Assembly: GCF_002289565.1 (NCBI RefSeq)
Contig: NZ_NTFY01000037.1
Coordinates: forward strand, 34,839-98,838
Reading direction: 5' to 3'
DNA: 64,000 nt
Source: Rhodopirellula sp. SM50
GTDB taxonomy: Bacteria > Planctomycetota > Planctomycetia > Pirellulales > Pirellulaceae
Shown here one piece after another: positions 36,917-45,556 of this stretch (positions are counted from its first letter, which is position 1; each line of letters starts with the position of its first letter). A program made the translations under genes and the position numbers. The notes under the pieces are model-generated. The model was given only the letters and a program-made list of their open reading frames with translations. It was not told the DNA's origin and ran no database searches.

Positions 36917-37645
36917 ATGGGTGACTTGGACGACTTGACTCGCTTGCCGGACGACTTTGACGGTCAGGTCCGCTTGTTCCCGTTGCCTTCGCTGGTCCTG
37001 TTTCCGCACGCCATGCAACCGCTGCACATCTTCGAACCCCGGTATTGCGAGATGCTTGCCGAGGCACTCGAAAGTGACGAGCTGATCGCGATGGCGACGC
37101 TGACCGAGACGCCACCGATCGGCAAGGGGGATCCGCCCATCGATCCGACCGTTTGCATCGGAAAAATCGTCTCCCACGTTGAACGCGATGACGACCGGCA
37201 CAACATCTTGCTGGTCGGCATCAAACGGGCCCAGGTGACCGCGGAAGTCGATGCGGGGCGTTGTTTCCGGATCGCCAAGATCAACGTGTTGGACGATCTC
37301 TATCCGCCGTCGGGGATGAACGACCGCAGCCAGCTTCGCGCCGCCTTGTTGGCAGCGTTCGGCGATGTGATCCCAGCCAGCCAGAGTGTCCAGCAGGGGC
37401 TGAGCGAACTGTTGGCCGGCTCGATGGGGTTGGGGCCGATCACGGACATCATCTCGCACACCCTGCCGCTGTCGGTGGCGATGAAATTGCGGTTGCTGGC
37501 CGAGCAAAACGTCGACCATCGCGCCCAGTTGTTGATCGAGTTTCTGGCCAGTGGTGCCGTTCAGTTGCCTGCTTCCGATCACCAGTCCGGCGGCAATGCG
37601 GCGAAAACCCGGCTGCCGTTTCCGCCTCCGTTCAGCACCAACTGA
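36917..37645 (+). CDS. LON substrate-binding domain protein
   Basis: 242 residues from ATG 36917, five bases after the preceding stop. A longer open frame reaches back through the upstream gene in another phase and is a shadow. VRLFPLPSLVLFPHAMQPLH followed by IFEPRYCEMLAEAL is the start of a LON N-terminal (substrate-binding) domain; the ATPase and protease parts of Lon are absent, as in stand-alone LonN proteins. The C-terminus is helical then proline-rich. Likely binds protein or peptide; function not established. Close spacing suggests an operon with the BI-1-like gene. Confidence 0.85.
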   Translation: MGDLDDLTRLPDDFDGQVRLFPLPSLVLFPHAMQPLHIFEPRYCEMLAEALESDELIAMATLTETPPIGKGDPPIDPTVCIGKIVSHVERDDDRHNILLVGIKRAQVTAEVDAGRCFRIAKINVLDDLYPPSGMNDRSQLRAALLAAFGDVIPASQSVQQGLSELLAGSMGLGPITDIISHTLPLSVAMKLRLLAEQNVDHRAQLLIEFLASGAVQLPASDHQSGGNAAKTRLPFPPPFSTN

Positions 37646-37758
37646 ACGAGGAATCCCCGGGAGGAAAGCGGGGGTGGTGGAATCGACGTGGGGGTGCGTT
37701 TGTTCTATGTTGGTGGTTTCGTCTGCCGGGCTGATCTTGACATTCTCTAAGGAACGTG

Positions 37759-38097
37759 ATGACAACTGAATCTGAACAACCGACTCCGGACTACTCGGCC
37801 GTCCGCGCCGAGTTGCAGGCGAAGCTCGATAAGCTGGTGACTCGCGTCGAGGGAATTGACACGGACCTCAGTGAAGCGGTCAACGAAGACTGGGAAGAGC
37901 GCGCCACCGAGCAAGAAGAAGACGAAGTGCTCGCCGGCTTGGGGAACGTCACGATGCGTGAGATCAACCAAATCAAAGAGGCACTGCACGCGATCGAACA
38001 GGGCACCTACGGCATCTGTGCCCGCTGCGGTGCCCACATCGATCCGGCCCGGCTGGAGATTCTGCCGTTCGCAACGACCTGCATCAAGTGCGCGTAG
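37759..38097 (+). CDS. DksA/TraR-family zinc-finger protein
   Basis: 112 residues from ATG 37759, with AAGGA six bases upstream; GTG at 37756 is an alternative. A helical coiled-coil N-terminus precedes the zinc finger CARCG...CIKC at residues 87-111. DksA/TraR proteins enter the secondary channel of RNA polymerase to alter initiation; the DxxDxA tip motif of true DksA is not clear, so a regulator-like role is an inference. The stop lies six bases from the convergent anti-sigma gene. Confidence 0.85.
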   Translation: MTTESEQPTPDYSAVRAELQAKLDKLVTRVEGIDTDLSEAVNEDWEERATEQEEDEVLAGLGNVTMREINQIKEALHAIEQGTYGICARCGAHIDPARLEILPFATTCIKCA

Positions 38098-38103
38098 GGC
38101 AGC

Positions 38104-39654
38104 TTAGCGTCGGCCTCCGCGCCGATCGGGGCGGTAATAAATCGCCTTCATGATTTCCTCCGGCGGAAGCAGATCCAACACGTCGGGCTCTTCTCGCGAA
38201 CGGTAGCGATCAAGTGGAGTCGATTCATCGGCCTGGAAAGCCGGTGAATTCCGGCGAAGCGCTTCAAGGGTCCACGTCCGCAGCGTATCGTTGACCGCAA
38301 CCACTTCTCCGGCAAGCTCGGTCGACAGGCTTGTCAACGCACTCAGGTCCTCGCGGGCTTGGTCATCCAATAGCGCCTTGAGGTCTTGGTATTCGCGGTC
38401 GGTGACGGGAGGAATCCGCGGGGGCGACGGGCGTCGCCCCGGATCACGTTGATCGTCGCGGTCGGAATCATCTTCGTCAGCGGGCGCCGGCGGCCCATTG
38501 CCTGGCGGGCCATTGCCTGGCCCTCTTGGCCCGCCACCGCCGGGTCCCATCCGCAATCCGCCGCCGAATCCGGAAAACCCCGGACCACGGCCTCGCCAAT
38601 CGCGGTCGTCGACCATCGCGCGCAGCATGAAGTACTCCGCCCATTGATCGTCGCGCCCCTGCTCCTTGAGCATGGCTTTGCCCCGTTCAATTCCGGCGGC
38701 CAAACCCGGTATCTGCTCCACCCGCTCCTTCAATAACCATTGCAACCACAAGTAGATCCGATCCGAGGTTTCTTCGCTGATCAGTTTTCCCGAGTCACGG
38801 GCCAGATCGTTCATCGTGATATCGATCGCCAGATCAATTGCATTTTGGCGCACCGCATCGTCGGTGCTCTGCAGGTCATCACGCAATTCTTCACCGACGC
38901 TTTCGATCCAGACCGACGCGGCTTTCATGGTCCGCAATAGTTTTTCACTGTCCTTGGCGTCGCGGACTTCCTTGGCGATCCGCCTCAATTCCTGCTTGGT
39001 TTCTTCGCTGTATCCGCGATAGGCCTCCCAGCGGACGACCAGCTTCTCGCGCGTCTCGGTGGGCAATGACTGCAGCGCAGCATCGCGGTCTTGTAACGGA
39101 ATGGACGCGACCACACTGGCCGGAGCCATTTCTCGCTGACCGACCTGTTCCATCGTTTCGATCATGTTTTGCCAGCGGGGATTGTACGCGAGCTGATAAA
39201 AGAACGAAAAGTTGTCGCCCAACTTGTAGGCTTCGTGGTCCTCGGCGATCGCCAGCTCTGCCAGGTCATTGCGGAGTGCGATCCGATTGGCGATCGAGAC
39301 GCCGATGGCGCCGGCGGCAAATCCGGCGACAAGCAAGGCGACGAAGACCAGGTGTCTCCAGTGCTGGCTCACCCAACCGGCTTCCGATTTCTGTTCCGGA
39401 ATGATGTCGGCGACCAGTAACTCGATGGTCGATTCAACCAGTTTCTCGTTGGTGGATTCGGACGGTAATTCGTCCAGCCACTCCCACCCGGATTGCAGCG
39501 TTTGCAGGCGTCGCTGAAACTCGGTCTCCGCCACCAGACGCTTCTCAACGGCCTTCCGCTCGGCGTCGTCGAGTTCATCATCCAAATAGGCGACCAACAG
39601 TTCATCGTCGGGATCAACCGGTTCGTCATCGGTTAGCAAGACACTTTCGCTCAT
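38104..39654 (-). CDS. Putative anti-sigma factor with membrane anchor and large periplasmic domain
   Basis: 516 residues. A cytoplasmic domain with the anti-sigma-like start DDELLVAYLDDELDDAERKA (no zinc ligands) is followed by a membrane segment at about 105-125 (FVALLVAGFAAGAIGVSIA). The rest is helical and charged, broken by a Gly/Pro-rich linker (GPGGGGPRGPGNGPPGNGPP near 385-400), then a short helical end. Its ATG overlaps the stop of the ECF sigma gene (ATGA, 39651-39654), the standard arrangement for a sigma/anti-sigma pair. The periplasmic part, unlike known sensors, has no assigned fold. Confidence 0.78.
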   Translation of the reverse strand: MSESVLLTDDEPVDPDDELLVAYLDDELDDAERKAVEKRLVAETEFQRRLQTLQSGWEWLDELPSESTNEKLVESTIELLVADIIPEQKSEAGWVSQHWRHLVFVALLVAGFAAGAIGVSIANRIALRNDLAELAIAEDHEAYKLGDNFSFFYQLAYNPRWQNMIETMEQVGQREMAPASVVASIPLQDRDAALQSLPTETREKLVVRWEAYRGYSEETKQELRRIAKEVRDAKDSEKLLRTMKAASVWIESVGEELRDDLQSTDDAVRQNAIDLAIDITMNDLARDSGKLISEETSDRIYLWLQWLLKERVEQIPGLAAGIERGKAMLKEQGRDDQWAEYFMLRAMVDDRDWRGRGPGFSGFGGGLRMGPGGGGPRGPGNGPPGNGPPAPADEDDSDRDDQRDPGRRPSPPRIPPVTDREYQDLKALLDDQAREDLSALTSLSTELAGEVVAVNDTLRTWTLEALRRNSPAFQADESTPLDRYRSREEPDVLDLLPPEEIMKAIYYRPDRRGGRR

Positions 39655-40307
39655 GGTTCCACCTCGCTCGGGATCACCCCCGCCTCGATATACGGCTGCA
39701 AGATTTCGCGCAAGTTGACTCGTGCTCGACTGAGTAACGATTTGACCGCCTTGGTGGTCAGTCCCATCGTTTCAGCGATTTCGGCGTAGCTCAGATTCTC
39801 AAATCGCGACAGCATCAACGCCGTCCGCTGTCGCTCTCCCAAGGCTTCCACCGCTTGTCGGACGATCGCGCCGCGTTCGCTGCCTTCGACCAATCGACCG
39901 GGCATCAGCGAACTGGCGTCCAACGCGGTGGCGGCCAGTATGCCGACGGCCTGGGATCCGTCGGAGGTCACCGGTGCGTCGACCTCGTTGACCTCCTGGC
40001 GCCGCCCCTGACTGCGCGTCGCGTTCCGTGCCACATTGGCCGCGATCGTGAACAGCCACGTCGAAAACTTGGCGCCGGGCTCGTAGCTGTGACGCGCCCG
40101 GAACACGCGCATGAACGTCTCTTGTGCCAGATCTTCCGCCAAATCCGGTTTGGGACCGATCGTTCGCATCAATCGAACCAGCCGAGGCTGATACTTTCGC
40201 AGCAACTCCTCAAACGCAGCGGCGTCGTCGTTTCTGACACGAATCATCAACCGGACGTCGGGGTCCGATTGCTGGTAACGCAGTGCGGTGGATTCACTAA
40301 CAGCCAA
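39651..40307 (-). CDS. ECF-type RNA polymerase sigma factor
   Basis: 218 residues. Region 2: FEELLRKYQPRLVRLMRTI, then LAEDLAQETFMRVFRARHSY and FSTWLFTIAANVARNATRSQ. Region 4: LGERQRTALMLSRFENLSYA and EIAETMGLTTKAVKSLLSRA (DNA-binding helix-turn-helix). The start is uncertain: TTG 40307 gives the usual ECF length; ATG 40247 would remove 20 residues. It would redirect RNA polymerase when released by the coupled anti-sigma factor. Targets unknown. Confidence 0.92.
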   Translation of the reverse strand: MAVSESTALRYQQSDPDVRLMIRVRNDDAAAFEELLRKYQPRLVRLMRTIGPKPDLAEDLAQETFMRVFRARHSYEPGAKFSTWLFTIAANVARNATRSQGRRQEVNEVDAPVTSDGSQAVGILAATALDASSLMPGRLVEGSERGAIVRQAVEALGERQRTALMLSRFENLSYAEIAETMGLTTKAVKSLLSRARVNLREILQPYIEAGVIPSEVEP

Positions 40308-40409
40308 ACGATCGGGGACGCTAAGAGAAATGAAGAATCGGCTTCAATGCCTGAAATCGAGCATTTTAGTCTATCACGATGAAACCCGCCCTAGCAGTCC
40401 AGGTTCCGC

Positions 40410-41747
40410 TCATTCGTGCGCAAGCACGCTTTCTCGCAGTCGCCCCAGCAATGCAACCGCGACCACAGCCAGCAATTCCACCCCGATAAACAGTAAACGA
40501 GCCAAAATCGCAGCCAACAGGGCGTGAGATCCTCCGATCACCGGCGCCAGAACCACCGCCAACGTCAACTCGCGAACCCCCGCACCGCCTGGCAGCAACG
40601 ACGCGAACCCGACCACCATCGCCAACGCGATTGACGCGACCGAGGCGGCATAAAGCATCAACGCGGAATGGGTCGTCCGCTCACCCGGAATGCTATCAAC
40701 CAGCCAGGCAAACGACGCGCCGATCAAGGCCCAAGCAACGCCCTGGCCGATCCAGGCAGAGACAAAGAAACGCCAGTCATGGCCAACCGCAACGACCACC
40801 GACTCCGCCCCCGCCACCCCAGGGTCTGTCCCCAGCGATCCGGGGTCTGTCCCCGCCAGCCTGGAGCCACCCTCCCTCTGGGAGGGTCGCGGAGGAGTTT
40901 GCGACGACGCGGGGAGGGTTTCCGCGGCGTCCTGGCTGGTATCGGTGGATGCCGGCCAGCCGGAACCCTCCCCTCGCTCTGCTCGACCCTCCCGCATACG
41001 GGAGGGTGATTCCGTATCTGGATGTCGATGGGGGTCTGTCCCCGGAGACCTGGGGTCTGTCCCCGGGGGGAGGGGCAGGTCGGGCGGCGTTTGGGGCTTT
41101 GGTGCGACTTTCTTGACCAGCCGCTTCAACACCGGGGGCAGGGTGGGTAGGGTCGCCAGGACGCCTCCGCAGAGTGCGCACCAGGCGATCCATCGCGGTA
41201 CCGGCAACAGAAAGATCAATCCTCCCGCCAACGCCGCGCCGACCGCCATCATCGTCAGCGTTTCTAAAAAGACGGCGATCGATCCGGCCACGACCGGAAC
41301 CCCCACCCCCGCCAATCGACCCGCCCGGATCACCACCACCATCGCTTTGCCGGGCACGTACTTACCCAAATGGCCGACCACTTGGGCGGACAAGACGTCC
41401 TGAAGCCGCACGCGATAGCCCAACACTCGTGTCCCTTCGTACAGCACCAACCCGCCGGGAATCAGCCCGAGCCCATAGAACACGGCTGCCAGTCCGATCT
41501 TTCCCCAGGCGAGATTCAACACCTCCGGAACCTGGGACCGAGCCGAAGCCAGATCGGTTTCCAATTGTCGACGCTGCGTGCCCGTTTTCGCCGATTCGAT
41601 CGCCGTTTCAATTTCCGCGATCCGCTCCAGCGCCAGATTCTTTTGATGGTTCCACTGCGTGATGGCACTGCGAGCGGCCAGAACCAGCCCCACGATGACG
41701 ACGGTTGCGATCAGCCCCCGCGCAACACGCTTGACGTTCGAACTCAT
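40410..41747 (-). CDS. Flippase-like membrane protein (UPF0104/LPG synthase TM family) with an inserted low-complexity segment
   Basis: 445 residues from ATG 41747 (ATGA with the upstream gene). N-terminal membrane segment, a coiled region, then segments with GLIPGGLVLYEGTRVLGYRV, VVGHLGKYVPGKAMVVVIRAG and, at the end, GVRELTLAVVLAPVIGG, the UPF0104/AglD-N pattern of putative lipid flippases. Between two membrane blocks residues about 228-309 are Pro/Gly/Ser/Thr-rich (four GTDP units, PSRMREGRAERGEG) and are encoded by palindromic repeat DNA (40821-41064). The frame stays open through it, so the gene may still be functional. Confidence 0.8.
   Translation of the reverse strand: MSSNVKRVARGLIATVVIVGLVLAARSAITQWNHQKNLALERIAEIETAIESAKTGTQRRQLETDLASARSQVPEVLNLAWGKIGLAAVFYGLGLIPGGLVLYEGTRVLGYRVRLQDVLSAQVVGHLGKYVPGKAMVVVIRAGRLAGVGVPVVAGSIAVFLETLTMMAVGAALAGGLIFLLPVPRWIAWCALCGGVLATLPTLPPVLKRLVKKVAPKPQTPPDLPLPPGTDPRSPGTDPHRHPDTESPSRMREGRAERGEGSGWPASTDTSQDAAETLPASSQTPPRPSQREGGSRLAGTDPGSLGTDPGVAGAESVVVAVGHDWRFFVSAWIGQGVAWALIGASFAWLVDSIPGERTTHSALMLYAASVASIALAMVVGFASLLPGGAGVRELTLAVVLAPVIGGSHALLAAILARLLFIGVELLAVVAVALLGRLRESVLAHE
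40821..41064. repeat. Palindromic repeat cluster inside a coding region
   Basis: Four GGGGTCTGTCCCC boxes (40821-40833 with first base A, 40842-40854, 41031-41043, 41052-41064) lie as two pairs at the ends. Two hairpins lie inside: ACCCTCCCTCTGGGAGGGT at 40869-40887 and ACCCTCCCGCATACGGGAGG(GT) at 40986-41007. The block is symmetric and looks like an intergenic-type element that landed in frame in the flippase-like gene. Confidence 0.85.
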
Positions 41748-44380
41748 TCGGCTTCCGGATATCGGATCGATTCCTTCCGCAACCGAACCTTCCATTTCTT
41801 GACCACCTCTTCGCGACGACTGGCAACTTCCTCTTCAGGTTTGAAGAACAGTGTCGTGCCACTGATGTCACGCAAGTGCTCCGACGCCAACACTCGAACG
41901 GGCATCGACGGCGATTCCAGGTCGGCCACCAATTCGGCGTCTCCACCGGTTTCCAACTGGTCCTGCGAGTATCCGGTCAGCAGGCGAAACAACGTGTCGC
42001 CATCGGCGTTGTCCATCGCCGCGTTCTGCCCCGCGATCGCCGTCCTGACCGCTGCGGCGTCGACAATGCTGCGGTCCATCATCTGGCGAACCGCATCCAA
42101 GTGAGAGGACCAGTAAAGACGCTGTTTGGGATCGCTAAATAAGCCGTCGACACCGAAGTACGCCGACGCATCTCCCAACGCCAGCATCGTCTTGCCGGCA
42201 AGCGCCGCGACTTCATTGCGACGAAATCCCAACGCAACGCGCAATGACAGCAGCAGCGAATCGGATCCGTCACCGCGGACCAATTCCAGCAAATCGCTTG
42301 CCGCCTCCGATTCCAACGATCCCGTGTCCACTTCCGGATCAATCCAAGCCGGCAACTGTGGCGGTTGAGTCACCGCATGCTCGCCGGGATCCGATTCATT
42401 GAGCTTCAAAACGACCTGCGAACCGGCAGGAATCTCCGCCGCGTCGCCATGACCACTGGCCGAAACATTGCCCGCGACGCTGGTCAGCACCACCACGGTC
42501 TGATGGTTCTGGGCCACCATCGGATCGGCCCCCAACTGGCGACGATGCGAGACTTCGAATGCCAGCACGGCCTGGCCCGTTTCTGTCTGAGCAACAATCG
42601 TGGTCTCGCCGACCGTCATCGCAACACTGTTTCCGGGTTGGGGCAATTCAACCGTGCCCCGGCCATAACGGATCTCCATGTTCACCGTCGCCTGGCCCGA
42701 TTCCCAACGGACTTCGGTCGGCCCGACCAACGTGCTGGTCAGCGATTCATCTCCGGCCAGCTGAAAACTGGCGTGATACTCGGGACCACAAACCGTCACA
42801 CTGCCGGGGGTCACGGTGGAGTCGGGTGCCAACAACGTCCAGTTCGATTCCCCCTGCCGCTTGGCGACCAACGCATCTTCGGAAACTAATTTTGCCAGCG
42901 CCAATTCGGATGCCGCGGCATCGTCCGCGGTCGGATCAACCGCACTGTCCATGTCGGGCGTTTTCGTCTCCGAATCGGCATTGCGCGGCGTCTTGGTATC
43001 GGGCAACGAAGCGATCCGTTCTTCGCTCACCCCAGGCGGCAGCGGAGGCGCGTCGGAGTCTTCCATCACGACTTGGGCGTTTCCGTCCAACGGATCGGGA
43101 ACGTCGGGTGCGGTCGATGGTGCAGGCGATGGTTCGGTCGATGGATCGGGAGTCGTTGGCAACGGCGGTGCATCGGAATCCTCCATCGGTTCCACCGTCT
43201 CGCTGGTGGCGGGAACCTCCACCAAGTCGGCCGCCGAATCAGGTTCCGGCGGCGCATCGTCGGAACCGGGCACAGGCGGCTGTACCGCGACCGGTTCCGG
43301 CGCCGGCAACATCTCCGGATCGATCGCCATCGGATCGCCCGCCCCGTCGTCTCCATCTGCGTCCGCTTCACCGGTTTTCGACTCATCGGTTTTCGACTCA
43401 CCGGCTCCGGCGTTCGGCGCGGGCACATCACTGTCGGATTGGGAAACACTGGACTCGGCATCGGACTGTGCGAGTTTTTGCGGTCCCAGCAGCGGCGTGA
43501 AAATTTTGCTGATGGCGAACAACAAGATTGCGACTAGCGCGAGCGTTACCAGCCACGGGGTGATCCGCGACGTGCGCACTTCTCCGTCGTAGAAATCGGA
43601 ACGTTCCAATTGTTTCAGTGGCCGATCACCGGCGAGCGGCTCGGCATCGTCCAATGCGGTCCCGGCCTCGGCAAATTGATGCGACTGTTCACGCAATTTT
43701 GTCGCCGCCTGGAACACCCCACTATCGCTCACTCCGACCGGTTTGACGTCTTGCGGCGGTGTCGCTCGGGGATCGGTGATCGGCTCCGACGATGCATCGG
43801 GAAACGCTCCAACGGCCGCGTCGTCCGGCGTTTCTGCGGGCGGCAGCGTGGCCGCCCTGTCATCGGCATCGCTGAGATCGATGCCGGAATAACGGGGACC
43901 GATTTCCCCTGCGATCGCCGGCGATGCGGTTCCGCCGGGAGCCTCGGTCGAGGGCGACAGATCCGTCGCGACGACTTTGCCGTCGGCGTCGACCATCCCG
44001 ATCACACGCTCGCGCAAACGATCCGACACTGCGGCCGGTCGTCCCAACACCATCGTCAAGATCTGGTGACAGGCGGCCGCCTCGGCAAGATGCGGCAGCG
44101 ATTCCAGGCAGGCCTTTTCGATTTCAGCGATCTGCTCCGGCGGCAGCGTGCTGTCCAAAAAGTTGCTCATCATGTTGGGCTCCTCGATCGGGTGAACCGA
44201 ATCGGGAGCGGGAGCGGATAACGAAGGGTCGGCCACGGAGCGGCGGATCCGCTGAACCAGTTGCGTGGCGAACCCGCTCTGTTCGACCTTTTGCCGCAGA
44301 ATCTCCGCCTCCTGAGGCTCGAGCGTGTTATCCAAGTAGGCCAGCAACGTTCGCAGCGTCAGTCGCATCGTTCGTCTCAT
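41744..44380 (-). CDS. Large FecR-like membrane protein with anti-sigma-like N-terminus
   Basis: 878 residues from ATG 44380 (ATG 44368 also possible). Residues 1-110 contain two short helical blocks of the LLAYLDNTLEPQEAE and SNFLDSTLPPEQIAEIEKAC type, as in planctomycete anti-sigma-like proteins. A membrane segment lies near 275-295 (WLVTLALVAILLFAISKIF). A long acidic, Pro/Ser-rich region with a repeated MEDSDAPPLP unit follows, then a FecR-like beta domain (GPTEVRWESGQATVNMEIR, MTVGETTIVAQTETGQAVLA) and a helical C-terminus. Probably a cell-envelope signalling or structural protein; no partner sigma gene is adjacent. It is coupled to the flippase-like gene. Confidence 0.65.
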   Translation of the reverse strand: MRRTMRLTLRTLLAYLDNTLEPQEAEILRQKVEQSGFATQLVQRIRRSVADPSLSAPAPDSVHPIEEPNMMSNFLDSTLPPEQIAEIEKACLESLPHLAEAAACHQILTMVLGRPAAVSDRLRERVIGMVDADGKVVATDLSPSTEAPGGTASPAIAGEIGPRYSGIDLSDADDRAATLPPAETPDDAAVGAFPDASSEPITDPRATPPQDVKPVGVSDSGVFQAATKLREQSHQFAEAGTALDDAEPLAGDRPLKQLERSDFYDGEVRTSRITPWLVTLALVAILLFAISKIFTPLLGPQKLAQSDAESSVSQSDSDVPAPNAGAGESKTDESKTGEADADGDDGAGDPMAIDPEMLPAPEPVAVQPPVPGSDDAPPEPDSAADLVEVPATSETVEPMEDSDAPPLPTTPDPSTEPSPAPSTAPDVPDPLDGNAQVVMEDSDAPPLPPGVSEERIASLPDTKTPRNADSETKTPDMDSAVDPTADDAAASELALAKLVSEDALVAKRQGESNWTLLAPDSTVTPGSVTVCGPEYHASFQLAGDESLTSTLVGPTEVRWESGQATVNMEIRYGRGTVELPQPGNSVAMTVGETTIVAQTETGQAVLAFEVSHRRQLGADPMVAQNHQTVVVLTSVAGNVSASGHGDAAEIPAGSQVVLKLNESDPGEHAVTQPPQLPAWIDPEVDTGSLESEAASDLLELVRGDGSDSLLLSLRVALGFRRNEVAALAGKTMLALGDASAYFGVDGLFSDPKQRLYWSSHLDAVRQMMDRSIVDAAAVRTAIAGQNAAMDNADGDTLFRLLTGYSQDQLETGGDAELVADLESPSMPVRVLASEHLRDISGTTLFFKPEEEVASRREEVVKKWKVRLRKESIRYPEAE

Positions 44381-44529
44381 CACTAAACAGAGTCGGGGAG
44401 CAGTTACCGAGTTAGTGGGAAGCGACGCGATGATCCGTGCAAGAAAAGGGCGATTTTTTTCGAAAACGTTTTGGGAGAATGCGGAGGTCGTGGGGCACCA
44501 GGCCGTAGGTCACGCGGTGCGTGACGATC

Positions 44530-44573
44530 GGCATGCACAGCACGCTTACCAAGCGAAGGCATGCACAGCATGC
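44530..44573. repeat. Pair of GGCATGCACAGCAxGC boxes
   Basis: Two 16-base direct copies (44530-44545 and 44558-44573, one mismatch) in the 250-base gap between two leftward genes; each contains the palindrome GCATGC. Together with nearby CACGCGGTGCGTGA and GACATGCTTTGCATGAC they make the gap rich in small palindromes. It may be a terminator or part of another dispersed family. Confidence 0.6.
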
Positions 44574-44630
44574 CCTACGCGGTGACGACATGCTTTGCAT
44601 GACGCGTTGGAGTCGCCGGGCTCGGATGGT

Positions 44631-45551
44631 TTAGGCCAGCACGTTGGTGATCGGCACGTTGGTGGCCAGGGCGGTGATCAGGATCAGCAACAGGATCCCC
44701 AGCCAAATCATGACGGCGACCGAAGTCAGCACCCAAAACTGGTTCAACGTCCGGGCGGCCATCAAGGCGGCGATCGCCGAGGACGACTGGGCGGCGGCTT
44801 TCAGTTTGACCGCCGACTGCACCGCCATCACACCCGCGATCGCGGCCACCCCGCTGAGCGAAATCCGGATCGCGGCGGACATCGTATCGGATTTCAACCT
44901 TCTGCCGCCCTGATTGAGGGCCACGATTTGGCCGACCATGAAGATCGCGGCGATGATCAGCAGACTGACGCCGAAGGCCAGGATCAAGGCGTGGTGTTTG
45001 GCCAACTCGGTCGACAGCGCGCCGCCATCGGACGGAGGCGTCTCGCTGTCCACGTGTGACACGATCGTCTGACCGCCGCCGGCAGGGGCACCGCCGAACA
45101 ATTCCGGAATCACTTCGGCAGCCGGCTTCCACGTGTCCATGCCGTTCTTCCAAACCAACGAATCCTTCTTGAGGATTTTCGCCTCGCTGTAGAGGCGCAT
45201 TTGGTCCATCGAAACCGGGCCCTGTTTTTCACCATTGACGTGGGCGTACCACTGCGCCGTGGCGTTGTCGTTGGAAGCCGGCGCGGTTCCGCCTTCGCCC
45301 TGTGATCCATCGCTGCCTGGCGGAACGCTCGATGCCGACGCCGCCATGTCGCCGGCCATGCCACCGCTGGCGACCGCTCGGGGAAAGAAGTTGCCGAACT
45401 CATCGGCCTTCATCCAACTCAGCCCGTCGCCGGACAACTCATGCATCCGAGTGACCTGGCCCCGACGGACCATGTCCTTGACCTTGTCCGGAGTCAGCGG
45501 GCCGATCGTTCGACCGCGGAAACGAATGAAGACACGTTCGATTTGAGTCAT
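44631..45551 (-). CDS. GYF-domain membrane protein
   Basis: 306 residues. Two GYF_2-like modules: residues 5-55 (FIRFRGRTIGPLTPDKVKDM, LSWMKADEF) and about 100-150 (WYAHVNGEKQGPVSMDQMRL, then SLVWKNGMDTWKPA). Such domains bind proline-rich peptides or act as small adaptors. Three or four membrane segments form the C-terminal half (LILAFGVSLLIIAAIFMVGQ, ISLSGVAAIAGVMAVQSA, WVLTSVAVMIWLGILLLILI). It is the last gene of the GTPase/GAP1 cassette, five bases after the preceding stop; the proline-rich stretch of the GAP1 protein could be its ligand, which is an inference. Confidence 0.8.
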   Translation of the reverse strand: MTQIERVFIRFRGRTIGPLTPDKVKDMVRRGQVTRMHELSGDGLSWMKADEFGNFFPRAVASGGMAGDMAASASSVPPGSDGSQGEGGTAPASNDNATAQWYAHVNGEKQGPVSMDQMRLYSEAKILKKDSLVWKNGMDTWKPAAEVIPELFGGAPAGGGQTIVSHVDSETPPSDGGALSTELAKHHALILAFGVSLLIIAAIFMVGQIVALNQGGRRLKSDTMSAAIRISLSGVAAIAGVMAVQSAVKLKAAAQSSSAIAALMAARTLNQFWVLTSVAVMIWLGILLLILITALATNVPITNVLA

Positions 45552-45556
45552 GCGAT

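Noticed and set aside
36152..37645. 497-codon plus-strand frame
   Set aside because: Its first half is an out-of-phase reading of the BI-1-like gene; the LON-domain protein starts at the ATG at 36917.
37736..37741. TTGACA as a -35 box for the DksA-like gene
   Set aside because: It lies only 17 bases before the start codon, leaving no room for a -10 box and leader.
42559..43592. Overlapping long plus-strand frames opposite the FecR-like gene
   Set aside because: They mirror the low-complexity acidic region on the other strand and have biased Ser/Arg/Pro content.
44384..44630. Possible small RNA gene in a palindrome-rich gap
   Set aside because: Only short repeated words are seen; no promoter or terminator pair supports a transcript.
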